Of a DNA stretch of 64,000 nt, positions 21,309-32,215 are shown piece by piece (within the stretch, counting starts at the first letter, position 1; the number at the start of each line of letters is the position of its first letter). The position numbers were made by a program, and so were the translations under genes. The DNA lies in the NCBI GenBank assembly GCA_036768485.1, contig JAVLUZ010000696.1, positions 62,001-126,000 on the forward strand, written 5' to 3'. The notes beneath the pieces are model-generated. The model was given only the letters and a program-made list of their open reading frames with translations, had not been told where the DNA came from and ran no database searches. This DNA comes from Mermis nigrescens (Eukaryota; Nematoda; Enoplea; Mermithida; Mermithidae).

Positions 21309-21989
21309 TATTTCCGGTTTATCAGAGTCTTGATTCCCATTCTGTCAGCCCATGTTTAGTGTTCTCTGCATGCATTTTTTTGTATATTCATTTTTTGATG
21401 GAAAGCATACTTTCCATTACTTTCTGTATCTTTTGCTTGAGGTAAGCCTACCCTTTTTAAGCAAGTCAGCCACTTTACATGTACATTCGCATGTCACCTG
21501 TGTTGTTCCATGCAATCCAGATTTCTAACATCATTTTTACATGCTGCTGTTGATTTTACGCATCTAAGATATTGTTTGTACTTTCTGCAGGCTTGCACAC
21601 ATTCTAGGCTTGCCCTCTCCTCCTAATTAGATTAGATTATATTTTTAGTTTTTTAGCACCTCAGATTAATTGCTCTGCATTGCTAATTTTAGAGATTAAT
21701 CAAGACTGTTACTTCACCAATTTTAATAATTGTTTTGCTTAATGTTTATCTCAATGCTCTACTTCCAGTCTATCTATCCTGCAGCTTATCTTACAATAAA
21801 CTTGAATCATGTTTAACATACAATATAATGCTTTGTAGAAGATAATAACTTTACATGAAATTATAAATACACTCCCCAACATATATTTTTAAGTTTAATA
21901 CTTAATAATTTAATGGGAAAATTCAAGTATATTTGAATATATGTATATAATTTTGTTTCATACTTGACACTTCACCCTTAAAAATGTCA
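21309..21989. other. Non-coding stretch, no gene recognised
   Basis: AT-rich sequence without convincing open frames, repeats or splice structure. Confidence 0.5.
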
Positions 21990-22260
21990 GGCGTCTTCAA
22001 CTGATGGTAATGGTAAGCTTTAAAGAAAATAATTGTGTCTAATGTCCAACGGTTTCTTTTCAGTATTGGCACTTTGTTTTTCTGGCATAATGCTTAGCTT
22101 CTGTCTTTCAAGTTTTATGTTGATTTTGTCTTCTGTGCCAGTGAGTCCTGGTTAGCTGTAATACTCCTTGATGCAGTTTACATGGACAACTTAGATACAA
22201 TTTCCTCCAATATCTATTTCTATATTAGGATATTTTTCAGCAATGATACGTTATGGCCCA
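21990..22260 (-). pseudogene. Integrase C-terminal tail of the old gypsy-like element
   Basis: On the minus strand from 22,258: GP*RIIAEKYPNIEIDIGG, then VVHVNCIKEYY, a pattern typical of the Ty3/gypsy integrase end (GPYxI...I..GG...xVHVNxLKxY) that is also seen in the large element here (46,930-47,040). Contains three stops. It abuts the hAT terminus at 22,271 and is on the same strand as the protease/RT remnant at 26.4-27.4 kb, so it probably belongs to that old element. Confidence 0.55.
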
Positions 22261-22681
22261 ATGTAAATGATAGGGATGCAATGGCTACCCAAACCTGAAC
22301 CCGAATACTTGGGTACCCAAACAAAATTAAGGACCCAAACCTGAACTTGAACCCGAATAAACTGAACTTGACTACCCGAAACCAAATCCGAACCCGAATA
22401 AAGTTATTATAACTACCCAAACCCAAATGTTTATGGATTTTATTTGGGTTTATTTGGGTATTTTTAAGCTCTAAAATGCCACAATTGTATGTCATAGATT
22501 CAAAAATTTCAGGCTTTTGGTGCCGTTATCAGTTTGCTCGATCTTAAAAATGCTGAATTTCATTTAGTTATCAAATACACATAAACGGCTATGTAATTAG
22601 GTGGTATATTTTGATCAATTCACATGAATTTTTAATCTTTTTATTTCACAAAACGATTGCCAAATGATATCATATAAAATG

Positions 22682-22945
22682 CTAAACACTGCTTTTTTGG
22701 TCATAATTAAAATTAGTTTCTATTAAATTAAACTTCACTAATAATAGTTTTTCGGCAGTTTCTCCATGCAAGCAATTTTGCGTGGGCTCATATATCAAAC
22801 CGGTGCTGCTAAACAGATGTTCTGACGGCACGCTTGTAGGAGGCGCTGATAAAAATTTGCGTGTGGCCTGAGACAGAAGAGGTAAGCTTGTAGCATTGGA
22901 ACGCCACCAACCTAAGACATCATCGCCTAATCCGATCCTCTTCAA
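22682..22945 (-). pseudogene. hAT transposase C-terminal dimerisation domain
   Basis: An open 87-codon stretch with DVLGWWRSN, LPLLSQATRKFLSAPPTSVP, SEHLFSSTGLI and LLLVKFNL. This is the C-terminal hAT signature (W..n...PlLs.lA...Ls.ppsSvpsER.FS..G), with His replacing the usual Arg in SERxFS. The matching BED finger is at 26.2-26.44 kb; the catalytic core between them (22,950-26,180) is not recognisable. Confidence 0.85.
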
Positions 22946-24165
22946 TTTTATGTACGCTTCCCATTCCTAAATTTTAAGCAATTCACTAATTTACCACAAA
23001 GGAATAAATAGAAACTAATTTTAAACATAATCAAGTCTGAAATAAATGCCCTCACAATGAGTTTGCCACAGAAAATTCTCAGGTTAAAGAATTTTTTTCA
23101 CAAAATGTCCAAGTTTGTTTCTTCCAAGAAAGACTAGCATTTAAGAAAGCTGTTCGTAATGAGTAGGTATTATTTTTTACATGGTTTAAATGCAAATTTG
23201 GTTACCTAGTACTGCGGAATTGAGTTAAGGGCCTACTTTAATTTACTCAATTGCATTTGTGTATTCATCTCATTTGAAAGTTCAATGTGCGTACTCACAG
23301 TTTTTATCACCAATTTATCCACTTTTTCTGCTGTTTCATCTTCCTCACTACTAGTTTCCATAGCAAATTCCTCCAAACTGTGCCCACAGTGTGCGATTCA
23401 GCTTTTTTCTTTTAAGCAGATGTAGATTCCCCTTGAACTTTGACAATGTCTCAATTTTTTACGTAGTTATCAATTGATTCAAATACGACTTTGATTGTTC
23501 AAGATTTGGCAAAAAATTTATCTTTATATTGAGGATCCAAAAACGTGGCAACTGCATAATTCCTAAAAACACGTATATATATTAGGAAAGATTGGATTTG
23601 ATTCAGCAAAGTGTTTTCGTAGCCTACCTACACTAGCGTTTCAAAGAGGTTTATTACTCCCGCTCAGCCTTCTAATTTTTTGCATCAAGGTTTGCTTTAA
23701 AGGATCATTAAATCTCAATTGCCATTAGAAAGCTTCCAGGAGAAATGTATGTAACTAGTTCTTTCAATGTTAAAAATAAGTTTGAAAACATTTGTGATAA
23801 AATTAATGCCAGTTTAGCTCTTTAATTTTTCATTGTAATAATTAGATAAGATATGTACATCATCTTTGCTTATTTCCTAGCTGTTTAGCATTTTGTAGAA
23901 AGTTTTGCTCAAGTACACGCCCGTATGATGTTCAGCACCAAGGGCTGGGCGTTTAAAATGTATTTGACCCAATTAAACTTGTTGGTTATACCGTGCTAAG
24001 TCAGGCTATGAACATAATGCTTAAAGCATTTGTTTACACACTGTACATAATGCACAATCAGGTCAGAGGTTCAGACAAAAAAGTTGAAAGAATTATGAGT
24101 AGTAGTCCAAAAGCGCAATTTTTTTGCATTTTTATAATATAATATTTAAAATAAACACTCGTGAC

Positions 24166-24429
24166 CACACATGGGCTTGGGGGGTTTTGGAAGTATGCAC
24201 CCCCCCAAAGAAGTTTAAATGCCCCTATCCCAGAAATCTAAATAGCCCCCCAGAATTTAAATTTTGAATTTTTTTGCTTTTTTAGCAATTTTTTGATGCC
24301 AGTGGATAGTGCTTGATGAGAAACGTCAAAAAATGGTGTTTTTTTTGTCATATGACCACTTTTAAGACCAAATTTAGCCCTATTGAAAATTTTCCCCCTT
24401 CCCCAGAATTTTGGTGCTGCCCACTTTTT
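24166..24429 (-). mobile_element. Degenerate hAT-like MITE, subfamily B
   Basis: Starts cacacatgggcttgg; the right end gctgcccactttttg has lost the terminal tatg. The left flank octamer is CTCGTGAC, but I find no matching duplicate on the right, so this is probably an older copy. It lies within the BED-hAT. Confidence 0.8.
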
Positions 24430-25317
24430 GCTGAAGTCTAGTCAGTAATATTTTGATAGAGACAGTTTTAGGACACTTTGAGGTTGAAGCTTTTGGTTTT
24501 GATTTGATCTGTTCTTTATTCCTTTATGAAATGAGAATGTTCAAATAATTAGCCATTTAATAAATTTAAATAGATTTATACCTAAGCAGGGATTCTGTCA
24601 GATTTGACCAAACGTTGGTGGGAAAGGATAGTCCAGTTTTGGCGAAGCTTTTTATTGACTTCAGAATAGTTTGCCTCAATGAATTGTATATTTCATCCAC
24701 CTTGGATGTATAGAGCGTGCTGAGACTTCATCTTGTACATTGGGATTGCCTGTATAAAATAGGGTATGTCATATTATTATTTTGTTTGTCATGCCATAAA
24801 GGGGCATCTTCAAAATCATGAGTTTCAAATAATTTTTGAAAGCTTGAAGAGGTCAAAAGTCGATCAAAAGCTCATTAGCCAGCCATTAAATTCGAAAATT
24901 ATTTCTGAAAAGCAATTCGGTCCCTAGCCACTTCTAGAAATCTAACTTATTCTTAAGGGTCACACCATCCATTACCCAAATAGATTACATAATTTGATTA
25001 AATGTTTACTAAATTTTTTAAATATTGCTTGCTTACATTGTACATCATACACAAAAATCCAATATCTTCAACATGGCTAAATGGCAAATCATCTATTGCT
25101 ATCATTTCCCCTATCAGCTTATGCATATTTTTTGATCAGATATCATCATTATGCCATATGTTTTTCTAAACAATCAATTTTAAAGTAAACAAGGTAAACA
25201 TTGGCTTTTGTGCATTTCAGGTATGCTGTCATCATTAATGTTGGTTATTCTAATCTACCTACGTACATGGGCTGTTTTGACCCCCAAAATTCACTTAAGC
25301 CAAAGTTTTAATACAAC

Positions 25318-25824
25318 AATTGGATCTAGTATACAATTTACCAACCAGCGTTTTTTAGCCAATCCATTTAAGCTACAGTAACCAAACTTTGCAAGGAGAT
25401 AACTATAAGCCTATTGTACTAATCTGGCAAAATTGATTAACTTACAGTGTAAACTTACTGCTTTACACTCACAGTTTACAACGTATTAAAAGCATCTAAA
25501 AATTGTAAACAATCTGGTGGATTTCAAACAAAGCAGGTTTTTGTTACTCAATCTACATCATACATATAAAAAAGTAAGTTTAAAGTAATGTAAAGTTGTT
25601 GTTTTTTATTTTTAAAGCAGTAAGTTCAAAATAAGTTTAAAGTGAAGTAAAGTAAGTCGTTTTTTTCTTTTTTAAAGCAGTAAATTTACAGCGTAAGTTA
25701 ATCAATTTTGCCAGATTAGTACAATAGGCTTTTAGCTATCTCCTGGTAAAGTTTGGTTACTGTAGCTTATATGGATTGGCTAAAAAACGCTAGGGAGTAA
25801 ATTGTATACTAGATCCCAACAATT
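25318..25824. mobile_element. Foldback element with about 150-bp inverted arms
   Basis: Arms 25,318-25,467 and 25,673-25,824 are inverted copies (ggatctagtatacaattta at one end, and gccagattagtacaataggc inside) with about 90% identity by eye. The 205-bp spacer contains a tandem dimer of a roughly 59-bp unit ending tttaaagcagtaa. No coding sequence. The transposon superfamily is not clear from its ends. Confidence 0.8.
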
Positions 25825-26183
25825 AGCCTATTATACCTAGCTGAGCAGTAGCCAAAGTTATAGCTCATCCAAATATGGACTATCAATGGTTGGTTGGTTC
25901 CCTAAGAAGTAAAGTTGAGCTAAACTTGAGGGAAAAAATGATTCTATTTGATTTTCATTGATTTCCACCCATTTTTTTAAAAATCAATTCATCCAAATTG
26001 ACTTTTTGACTTATCTTGCTTTTTAGGTAGTCTTTTTAGATGGTCTGGGATAGGCTATTGCCCAGGTTTGTTTATCATACCATACTGGCTTAAAACATTC
26101 CATCAAGCTCATTTGATTCTTCACTTCTTCCTTGGCCTTTTCCTTGTTCGTTTTTTCCTTTTTTTCATTGTTCTTGAATTATT

Positions 26184-26440
26184 TCATTTCTTATCTCTGC
26201 AGCACAATGCACAGATAGTGTGGTGCGGATATATCTTTTTCTGTAAATCTTGCACCGTACATTTTTCCACATATTTGTGGAACTGCATTAGATGCTTATT
26301 TTCTATATGATGTTGCAGAGCACTTCTAATTGAACCGCCGCTCCTTGATATCTCAGTCAAGCAGTGCTTACATTTGGCTCTATTATTTTTCATAAGCTCA
26401 AAATAGTCCTAAGCATTACTCTGGGAATGTTTTGGCATTT
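26184..26440 (-). pseudogene. BED-type zinc finger exon of a hAT transposase
   Basis: From an ATG near 26,440 (MPKHSQSNA, then an in-frame TAG, then DYFELMKNNRAKCKHC) the frame contains CKHCLTEISRSGGS and LQHHIENKH, i.e. CxxC...HxxxxH of a BED finger. DNA-binding N-terminus of the element whose C-terminus is at 22.7-22.9 kb. The exon end is uncertain. Confidence 0.8.
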
Positions 26441-27376
26441 CTTTATTACCTCATTTATGCCTCAAAAATCAATACACTTGTGATGTGTTCCATGTTTTTT
26501 TTACAGTACAATCTTAGTAGACCATGGAGATGTACTTGCACGGATAATACCCTTATTTACCTCTTCTATGGTTATTTTTTTCTCTTTTGGTGAGGTGCGA
26601 AATGGGGGCTTATGTATTGGCAAACTATTGCCGGTTATAATTTTGTGCTTGATTACGTCAGTCCATCCACAGTCTGATTTGTGTAAGGCATACATACCTG
26701 GAAATTTTACGAGTAATTTTACAATATTGTTTTGTTTGTTTTTTTAAATGCAGAGAAATTTTGGTGTTCTCCCAATCCAATCTCCAGTAACGCCTGTACT
26801 TTTGTGGACATCTGTTGGACACCCATTTTCGGAATTTCTAAAGTACATATTGACATAACCCATTTTTGTATCTGGGTACAAATGTATATCATGCCAATTA
26901 GGATTAAGTACATGCACAGGTATTCTGCCATTGTGTACAAAACATGTTGAGTGGACTAGGTATATCTCATTTTTGCTTTCTATGGTTTTATGCACAAACA
27001 CGACTTAGTCTTTTGTGCAATAATTATTGGAAGTTTCAACCAGAACAACTTGTACTGAACATAAAGGTATCAATTCCTGATGTTCTTATATAATGGTGCT
27101 TTGTATTTCAGGAGCACTATATTTCATTCCATTGCAAGGAAATGGGGCTTCACAAAATTGAATTGTAGATTAATCTAGATTCCAGATTGTGTTTTTGCAT
27201 CTTGAGAAAAACCTTATGCCCAAAATGAGGTTTGCTTGGCAGTCATCTTTAATATATACTAAAATCGTTTCTGCTATATTATAAAAGGTTACCGTTACAA
27301 AAGTTGCACCAAAGAGGTTACCATCACAAAAGTTGCACCAAAAAGTGGAATTTTGCTTTTATTTGCTGCAATAGGG
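26440..27376 (-). pseudogene. Protease C-terminus and RT N-terminus of the old gypsy-like element
   Basis: Downstream of the large gypsy insertion on the minus strand. Retropepsin tail: NIAETILVYIKDDCQANLIL, GIRFFSR (27,280-27,190). Linker: RIPVHVLNPNWHDIHLYPDT (26,960-26,880). RT start: WTDVIKHKIITGNSLPIHKP, PPFRTSPKEKKI, GIIRASTSPWSTKIVL (26,690-26,500). Then a short degraded CIDF.GINEV piece. Frameshifts and stops throughout. Catalytic RT motifs are absent because the sequence runs into the BED-hAT. Confidence 0.82.
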
Positions 27377-27380
27377 CAAA

Positions 27381-27584
27381 TGAAACCAATTGCCTGCAAT
27401 TTCCAGCTGATTTTTGTGAAATTGGGTCCATTTATGTTTTTGTAGACTATTTCTTTGTATCTTTTGAATGTGTAATAGGTGATGGGAATATTCTACATTT
27501 TGAAACTATAAGTACTCAATTCTTTCACAAATAGGGCTCTCATTCTATTAAATTTCTCTAAATGTAATCGACCATTGGGTTACA
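27381..27584 (+). repeat. 5' LTR (204 bp) of the large gypsy element
   Basis: tgaaaccaattgcctgc to ccattgggttaca: begins TG, ends CA, same length as the 3' LTR at 48,056-48,259. About eleven substitutions and two small indels separate the two. Preceded by the target duplication CAAA (27,377-27,380). The next bases (tttttagggggcaatc) contain no obvious TGG primer-binding site. Confidence 0.88.
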
Positions 27585-29187
27585 TTTTTAGGGGGCAATC
27601 AGGGAAATTCCGGACTCCCAGGCCCTCCCGACTCGTTTTATAGATTGAGTAGTTGACGGTCAGAATGGATGATTGTGTTGATATATCCAATAGTTATTAG
27701 ATTACGCCCATTATGCCAACATTAGTATTTTAAATAGAATGGATTATCAAAAACACGACAATTTAGAGTTGTTTTAGATTTAAATTGACTTTATTTGCCT
27801 TTTTACCGATTTTAGCTGAGTTTTCTTTTACTATTCTAAAATAAAATTGGTGAGCTTTAAAATGTATATAATTATTTCCTTGTTGTAAAATATGTAAATA
27901 TTGTGTTTGAAATTTCTCACCTTTTTCATTAAATTGAATGTGTGTTGGCGTTGTGCCATTCTTTTATTATTCTTTTTAATTACCTTTGTCAGCCAGTGAT
28001 AGCGCTTTATGCTAAGCCAAATTATTTATAAGATTTTGTCAGCAGGAGCGCAATATGCTGTGCTGCCGCCAGAACTACCATAGATGGTGTATCTATTTTA
28101 AATGCATTTGTGTATATTTGCGTTTTTCTCTGATGCGCTTCCCGAATTATTTTCCTGACTTTTGAGCATTTATTTGATACGGAAATAATTCAATTTCTAT
28201 GTGAATTTCTGCTCCAATTTTTTTGGATTTTGTAAATTTTCCTCATATTTTGCCTCTGATATATGCATAATAACTGTTACTGCTCACCTTGGGTCAAAGT
28301 TTTGCATAGTTTATGCTTTATGGTATATGCTGTATTATTATGAAATACATGAGCACGAAGCCTTGAGGCATTTGTTAAGAAAATAGAGCTTCAAAATTTT
28401 TACATGCACGTTCTAATTAGGCGACGGCAAATCTAGGCCAAAAATAATGAGAGACTGTGTTTAAAAAAATCGGAAAATATCTGAACTAATTCTTAAACTT
28501 TGCATTGAAGATTTTGGCATGCTGTGTTCCAGTAAACTTCTGTCAGAATTTGGAAAATTCTGAGATATTTTTGCCCCATTTTTGATAATAGTATGTGATA
28601 AGAATGTCCAAATGATTTGAGGAACCTGGTGCTCTTGATATTCATTCAAATTTTGCTCCAATTTTAGCAAAATGTGTGATTTTTCGTAAAACATGTGCAT
28701 TTTGTTTGCTGCAAGGACGTTTATTTTGTTTTGTTGGTGAGCCACTAAAGCTTAAAGGTGCACCAAAATAAGTTCTTGTGGCTGGAGGCCTCAATCTTCG
28801 AAAGAATTTTTGTAACCTAATTACCTGCAGTGATTCTGATTGTCTAATAATACTGCAATAATTTTAATGATACCAACTGTGTTGCAGCGCTCGGAAGTGC
28901 AGTAGTTTGCATTGTCAGTCATCATTGACTGAACTTCGGAGTGGATAACCAAAGAACCACTCGGGTGGCTTGAAATGAAGAATAAAGTTATTGGGTTAAT
29001 GTGTGAAAAAATGGCTTTATCAGATTTTTTGTGATTTAGAAAAAGTAGAACATGGTCTTCTAAAAAGATCGGTGTCACAAAATAAAATCATTTTAATATT
29101 AATCATTGATTCTTAATTCCAGAAATATGTCATGAATTTACCATTATTTTAAACACAAGAATACCGTCATAACATTCCCTTCAGTAC
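27585..29187 (+). other. Leader region of the gypsy element, no gene recognised
   Basis: 1.6 kb of AT-rich sequence between the 5' LTR and the first protein-like ORF. Minus-strand open frames (28461-28745, 28821-29078) have no family features. Probably 5' untranslated/packaging sequence, possibly with unrecognised old insertions. Confidence 0.5.
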
Positions 29188-29847
29188 GTGAGTCACTTTT
29201 GTATGCCTAATTCTCCTAAATTGAAATCTTTAAAAAAAATCTTTTTGCAAAAGGTTGAGTCATCACCAGAGGGGTCAACAGTGCGCCTTAGACTCCCTGA
29301 TGACCTACGTCATACAATTTCAGGCCATTCTGGCCCCTCTTTGTTTTTGCATAGACAAAGACAAGGCAATACGTCTCGTTGGGGACGTTTTCCACAAAAT
29401 GACAACAGGCGCATGGGATTACACCAGCATATTTGACCTAGCCATGGGCAACGAGGATGGGCCAATTGCCTATTTCAGACGGTGCGTTTGGTACCCACTG
29501 TTGTAAGAGGCCATTCCGAACGAGTTGGCGGCTACTTGCCTTCTCAAGGTTTGTGACCTCAACACATTGTTTTTCTGGGCCGTATGGTCCAAGGGCGGCC
29601 CCGAAACTCAAGAAATGCTGACAAGTTGCCATTTAGGCAATTCCGGCAGCGTTGGACATGGCCAGCCAATACAGAACCAACTCCAAGCACAGGCGCCAAC
29701 AACGGCAATGAGCGCACCAACAATGGGAATAGCGCTTATACTTTGAATGAGGGCCAGGCGCGGGCCTATGACCCAGCTCGTGATTTTAATGGACTAATAT
29801 TTTGGGACAATTCCCACTTAATTGGGCAATTAATCCAATTTATTTAA
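29188..29847 (+). pseudogene. Unrecognised GC-richer ORF upstream of gag
   Basis: Base composition rises sharply compared with its neighbours. The N-terminal frame starts MPNSPKLKSLKKIFLQ; a second frame (29,278-29,505) reads LMTYVIQFQAILAPLCFCID, KDKAIRLVGDVFHKMTTG and AWDYTSIFDLAMGNEDGP. After a TAA another stretch has NELAATCLLKVCDLNTLFFW, and finally a frame rich in Asn/Gly/Thr ends near 29,847. At least two frame changes. It reads like one protein of roughly 210 residues with an unstructured tail, possibly an extra structural protein of the retroelement. No homologue known to me. Confidence 0.5.
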
Positions 29848-30186
29848 TCTAAACCTCTGTTTATCCTTATTTATTTGCTCACTATACACTTTTCCTCATA
29901 TTAGCCCTTAATAAAACTTTTTACTTTTCTTGTATTTGTTTTTTTAATGGGTACTTGCTCTGCAACCTACATCTCTATTATTCATCATAACTTATTGTTT
30001 TTACCTATATTTTTCAAATCTTTGACCCAAGTGTTTGATCTAATGCAGTAACAGTTAATTAATATATGCGTGTTTCCTTTAGGATTACTTTATTAATTTG
30101 ATTTTAATCAAATTTGGACTTCTGAAAGTGACTTTTGGAATTCAAAATTTACGAATATTCATTTTCCATGACTTACTTTTGTGAGA
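29848..30186. other. AT-rich spacer before gag
   Basis: No gene or repeat seen. Contains a small inverted motif around tttgattttaatcaaattt near 30,096-30,114. Confidence 0.45.
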
Positions 30187-30870
30187 ATGAGTAACATTTC
30201 TCGTGGAAATGCTTTAGAAAGGTTGAGAACTGAAGTAGAAAGATTAACTACACAAACTCATTGGAAACAACAACAGATTGATAACTTACAACCATACGTG
30301 GGCAGCAAGAAATTTCTGGGGGCTGCAAGATTTTTTTGAAGGTCAAAAAATGGCCTTAAAAATGGTGGAATTAAAAAAAAATTAAAAAAAGCAGAAAAAA
30401 ATTTTCGGGGGGTATTTTGGTTTCTGGGGGAGTGCATACCCCCAAACCCCATGCCCAGGTGTGCTTACAACCACCTGTTGAAATGGCACCTGCCCCTGTA
30501 CGGATGGGAAACCAAGTTTCTATTGGTGGATACTACAATGATAAATCAGATGAAAATTTTGATAGATGGACAGACCAATTTGGCAGAATAGCATTAGCTA
30601 ATGGGTGGAATGACGCCAAGAAAAGGTTGTTGTTGCCGACCTATCTGCGAGACTTTGCATAAATTGCATATGAGTCAATTCCGGATGCAGAATGCACGGA
30701 AATGACTTATGATGATTCAGTTGAACGCCTAAGGCAACGCTTTGTGCCCCAGGAAAACATGGAGCTCAAAGCCTTGCAATTACATTCAAGGCGTCAGGGG
30801 CCCCGGGAGTCGGTTACTAAATATGCTTTGGATCTTCAACAGCTTGCGATCCAAGCACATCCCAATAGCA
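30187..30870 (+). pseudogene. gag, N-terminal and central part
   Basis: Starts at ATG 30,187 with a coiled-coil-like N-terminus (ALERLRTEVERLTTQTHWKQ), is interrupted by a short MITE (30,293-30,463), and resumes. It contains the retrotransposon gag/capsid pattern: ENFDRWTDQFGRIALANGW, LLLPTYLRDFA, then an in-frame TAA (30,660-30,662), SVERLRQRFVPQENMELKAL and RQGPRESVTKYALDLQQLAI. Capsid-forming protein by family knowledge. The frame is broken at about 30,870 by inverted-repeat sequence; the remainder with the zinc knuckle is at 37.9-38.5 kb. Confidence 0.85.
30293..30463 (+). mobile_element. Internally deleted hAT-like MITE, subfamily A, in gag
   Basis: catacgtgggcagcaag to atgcccaggtgtg with a perfect CTTACAAC at 30285-30292 and 30464-30471. 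Only 171 bp because the central gagaaacgtcgaaaa block is missing. Removing it and one octamer restores the gag frame. Confidence 0.94.
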
Positions 30871-31170
30871 AGAAAAATGCTCTGATGGAACAAATAAAGG
30901 TAGAATCTACTTGGAACAAAGAATTATCAAGGACGTAAAAGGAGGGGACTAGAAAAAGCTCCTATCTACAAATGTCACAAAATTTGCTAAAACTCAGAAA
31001 TTTCCTAAACAAAGAAAAAATGAAAGTAAGTAAATCAAAGAAAAAACCTACCTGTGCCTAAAACTGCAAGATCTGCTAAAAATCAGACTTTTTCTAAGCA
31101 ACGCAAAAATCGAAGTATATTTATTCTGCGGCCTCTGAAAAAAATAGGTGAACCTTCTCATATTGTCCAC

Positions 31171-31857
31171 CATACAGTGGGCGATTCCAAAATTCTGAGG
31201 GGAGGTTTCCAAATTAGAATATTGGCCATAAAAGTAGTGCTATGGCAAAGAAAACACCATTTTTGAACGTTTCTTGTTGAACTCTATCTATTGGTACCTA
31301 CCAAAAAAACCCAAAAAGAGCAGAAAGATTTGAAAAATTGAATTCTAGAGGTATTGTTGGGTATTTGCGTTTTCTTGTTGGGTATTTTGCCTTGGGGTGC
31401 ATACTCCCCAAACCATGGGTGCACATAGTCAGGGTTGGCAGGGGGGTGGAATGCCAAAAATCTAAAACAGTTAATTTAACGTTCACAATTTTTTTGCTGG
31501 TTTAATGATCAAAATGGTCAAAATAGCCTATAAAACGTTTTTTTGTGTTAACAACACATTTTAAAAGCATTTTTAGTCCATTTTGACTGCATTATATCAC
31601 TTTACACACTAAAAAATGCAAAAATTTATCAATTTTGAGTGCTTTTTGAGTAAAAAGTACTTAAAAGTACTAATCTGGTGCGAAGCGCTGGAAAAATTTT
31701 GACATTTTTACTGATTTTGATGTCAAAAATGATGCAGAACAAGACCTGTTTGCTCAAGATTGCCGGACAGTACTGGTCTAGCCGACCCCTCAGGGGGTAA
31801 TACCCCCTCACCCCACCTATGTGCACTTGTGCCCCAAACCCCCTACGTCTAGGTATG
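31171..31857 (+). mobile_element. hAT-like MITE, subfamily B, with an internal insertion
   Basis: Starts catacagtgggcgattcc; ends tacgtctaggtatg. Flanking octamers TTGTCCAC (31163-31170) and GTGTCCAA (31858-31865) match at 6 of 8. Its right part is interrupted at 31,427-31,820 by about 394 bp flanked by GTGCACAT / GTGCACTT (31419-31426, 31821-31828). The insert starts agtcagggttggcagg; it may itself be a non-autonomous hAT but its ends are poorly paired. Confidence 0.65.
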
Positions 31858-32108
31858 GTGTCCAATGCTTAATATAAAGCTGATAAAATAAACCTAAAAT
31901 CTGCGTTTTTGCTAATGACTTGCAAGGTTAATTTATTCGATATTATGGCTAGATAAATATTACAAAAAGTTATATCCTATGATTATTTGCAATACCGCAA
32001 CAAAAGACTGTGATTTCTATATAATGCATGCGTCCATTCAGTACTCTTCTGGCGTTTAATCCCACCAGACCACCCGGATTTCATTCCTGCCCATGTAAAC
32101 TGATAACC

Positions 32109-32215
32109 ATTAGGCATGGGAGGCAAGGGGTATGCACCAGTGTTCAATCAGAAACGTCGAAAATTGCCATTTTTCCAACATACCAGAATTACTATTTTTT
32201 GACCCAGAAAAATAT
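32109..32215 (-). mobile_element. Possible decayed MITE fragment
   Basis: ggcatgggaggcaaggggtatgcacc followed closely by atcagaaacgtcgaaaattg and catacc...ttttttgacc resembles the MITE core in reverse orientation, with deletions. No duplication found. Confidence 0.35.

Larger units (their letters stand above)
22271..26440 (-). mobile_element. BED-finger hAT transposon remnant
   Basis: The left end tagggatgcaatggctaccc (22271) is hAT-like and is followed by subterminal repeats of acccgaa/acccaaac (22,290-22,460). The C-terminal dimerisation domain (22,682-22,945) and the N-terminal BED finger (26,184-26,440) are on the minus strand about 3.2 kb apart. The 5' terminal repeat and an 8-bp duplication were not found, so the right edge is defined only by the old RT sequence starting near 26,440. 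A MITE and an inverted-repeat element lie inside. Confidence 0.7.

Noticed and set aside
21084..21359. Open frames repeated in MITE copies (for example with KTPFFDVSHQALSIGIKKL) that look like a conserved protein
   Set aside because: They recur only because the MITE recurs, appear in both orientations, and are broken at element ends; conservation is that of the DNA repeat, not of a protein.
22220..22495. 91-codon minus-strand frame
   Set aside because: Overlaps the subterminal acccgaa repeats of the BED-hAT; repeat artefact.
27373..27590. Shared 200-bp segment with 48.06-48.26 kb as an ordinary dispersed repeat
   Set aside because: TG...CA ends, equal 204-bp length, polypurine tract and CAAA flanks show it is the LTR pair of the large gypsy element.
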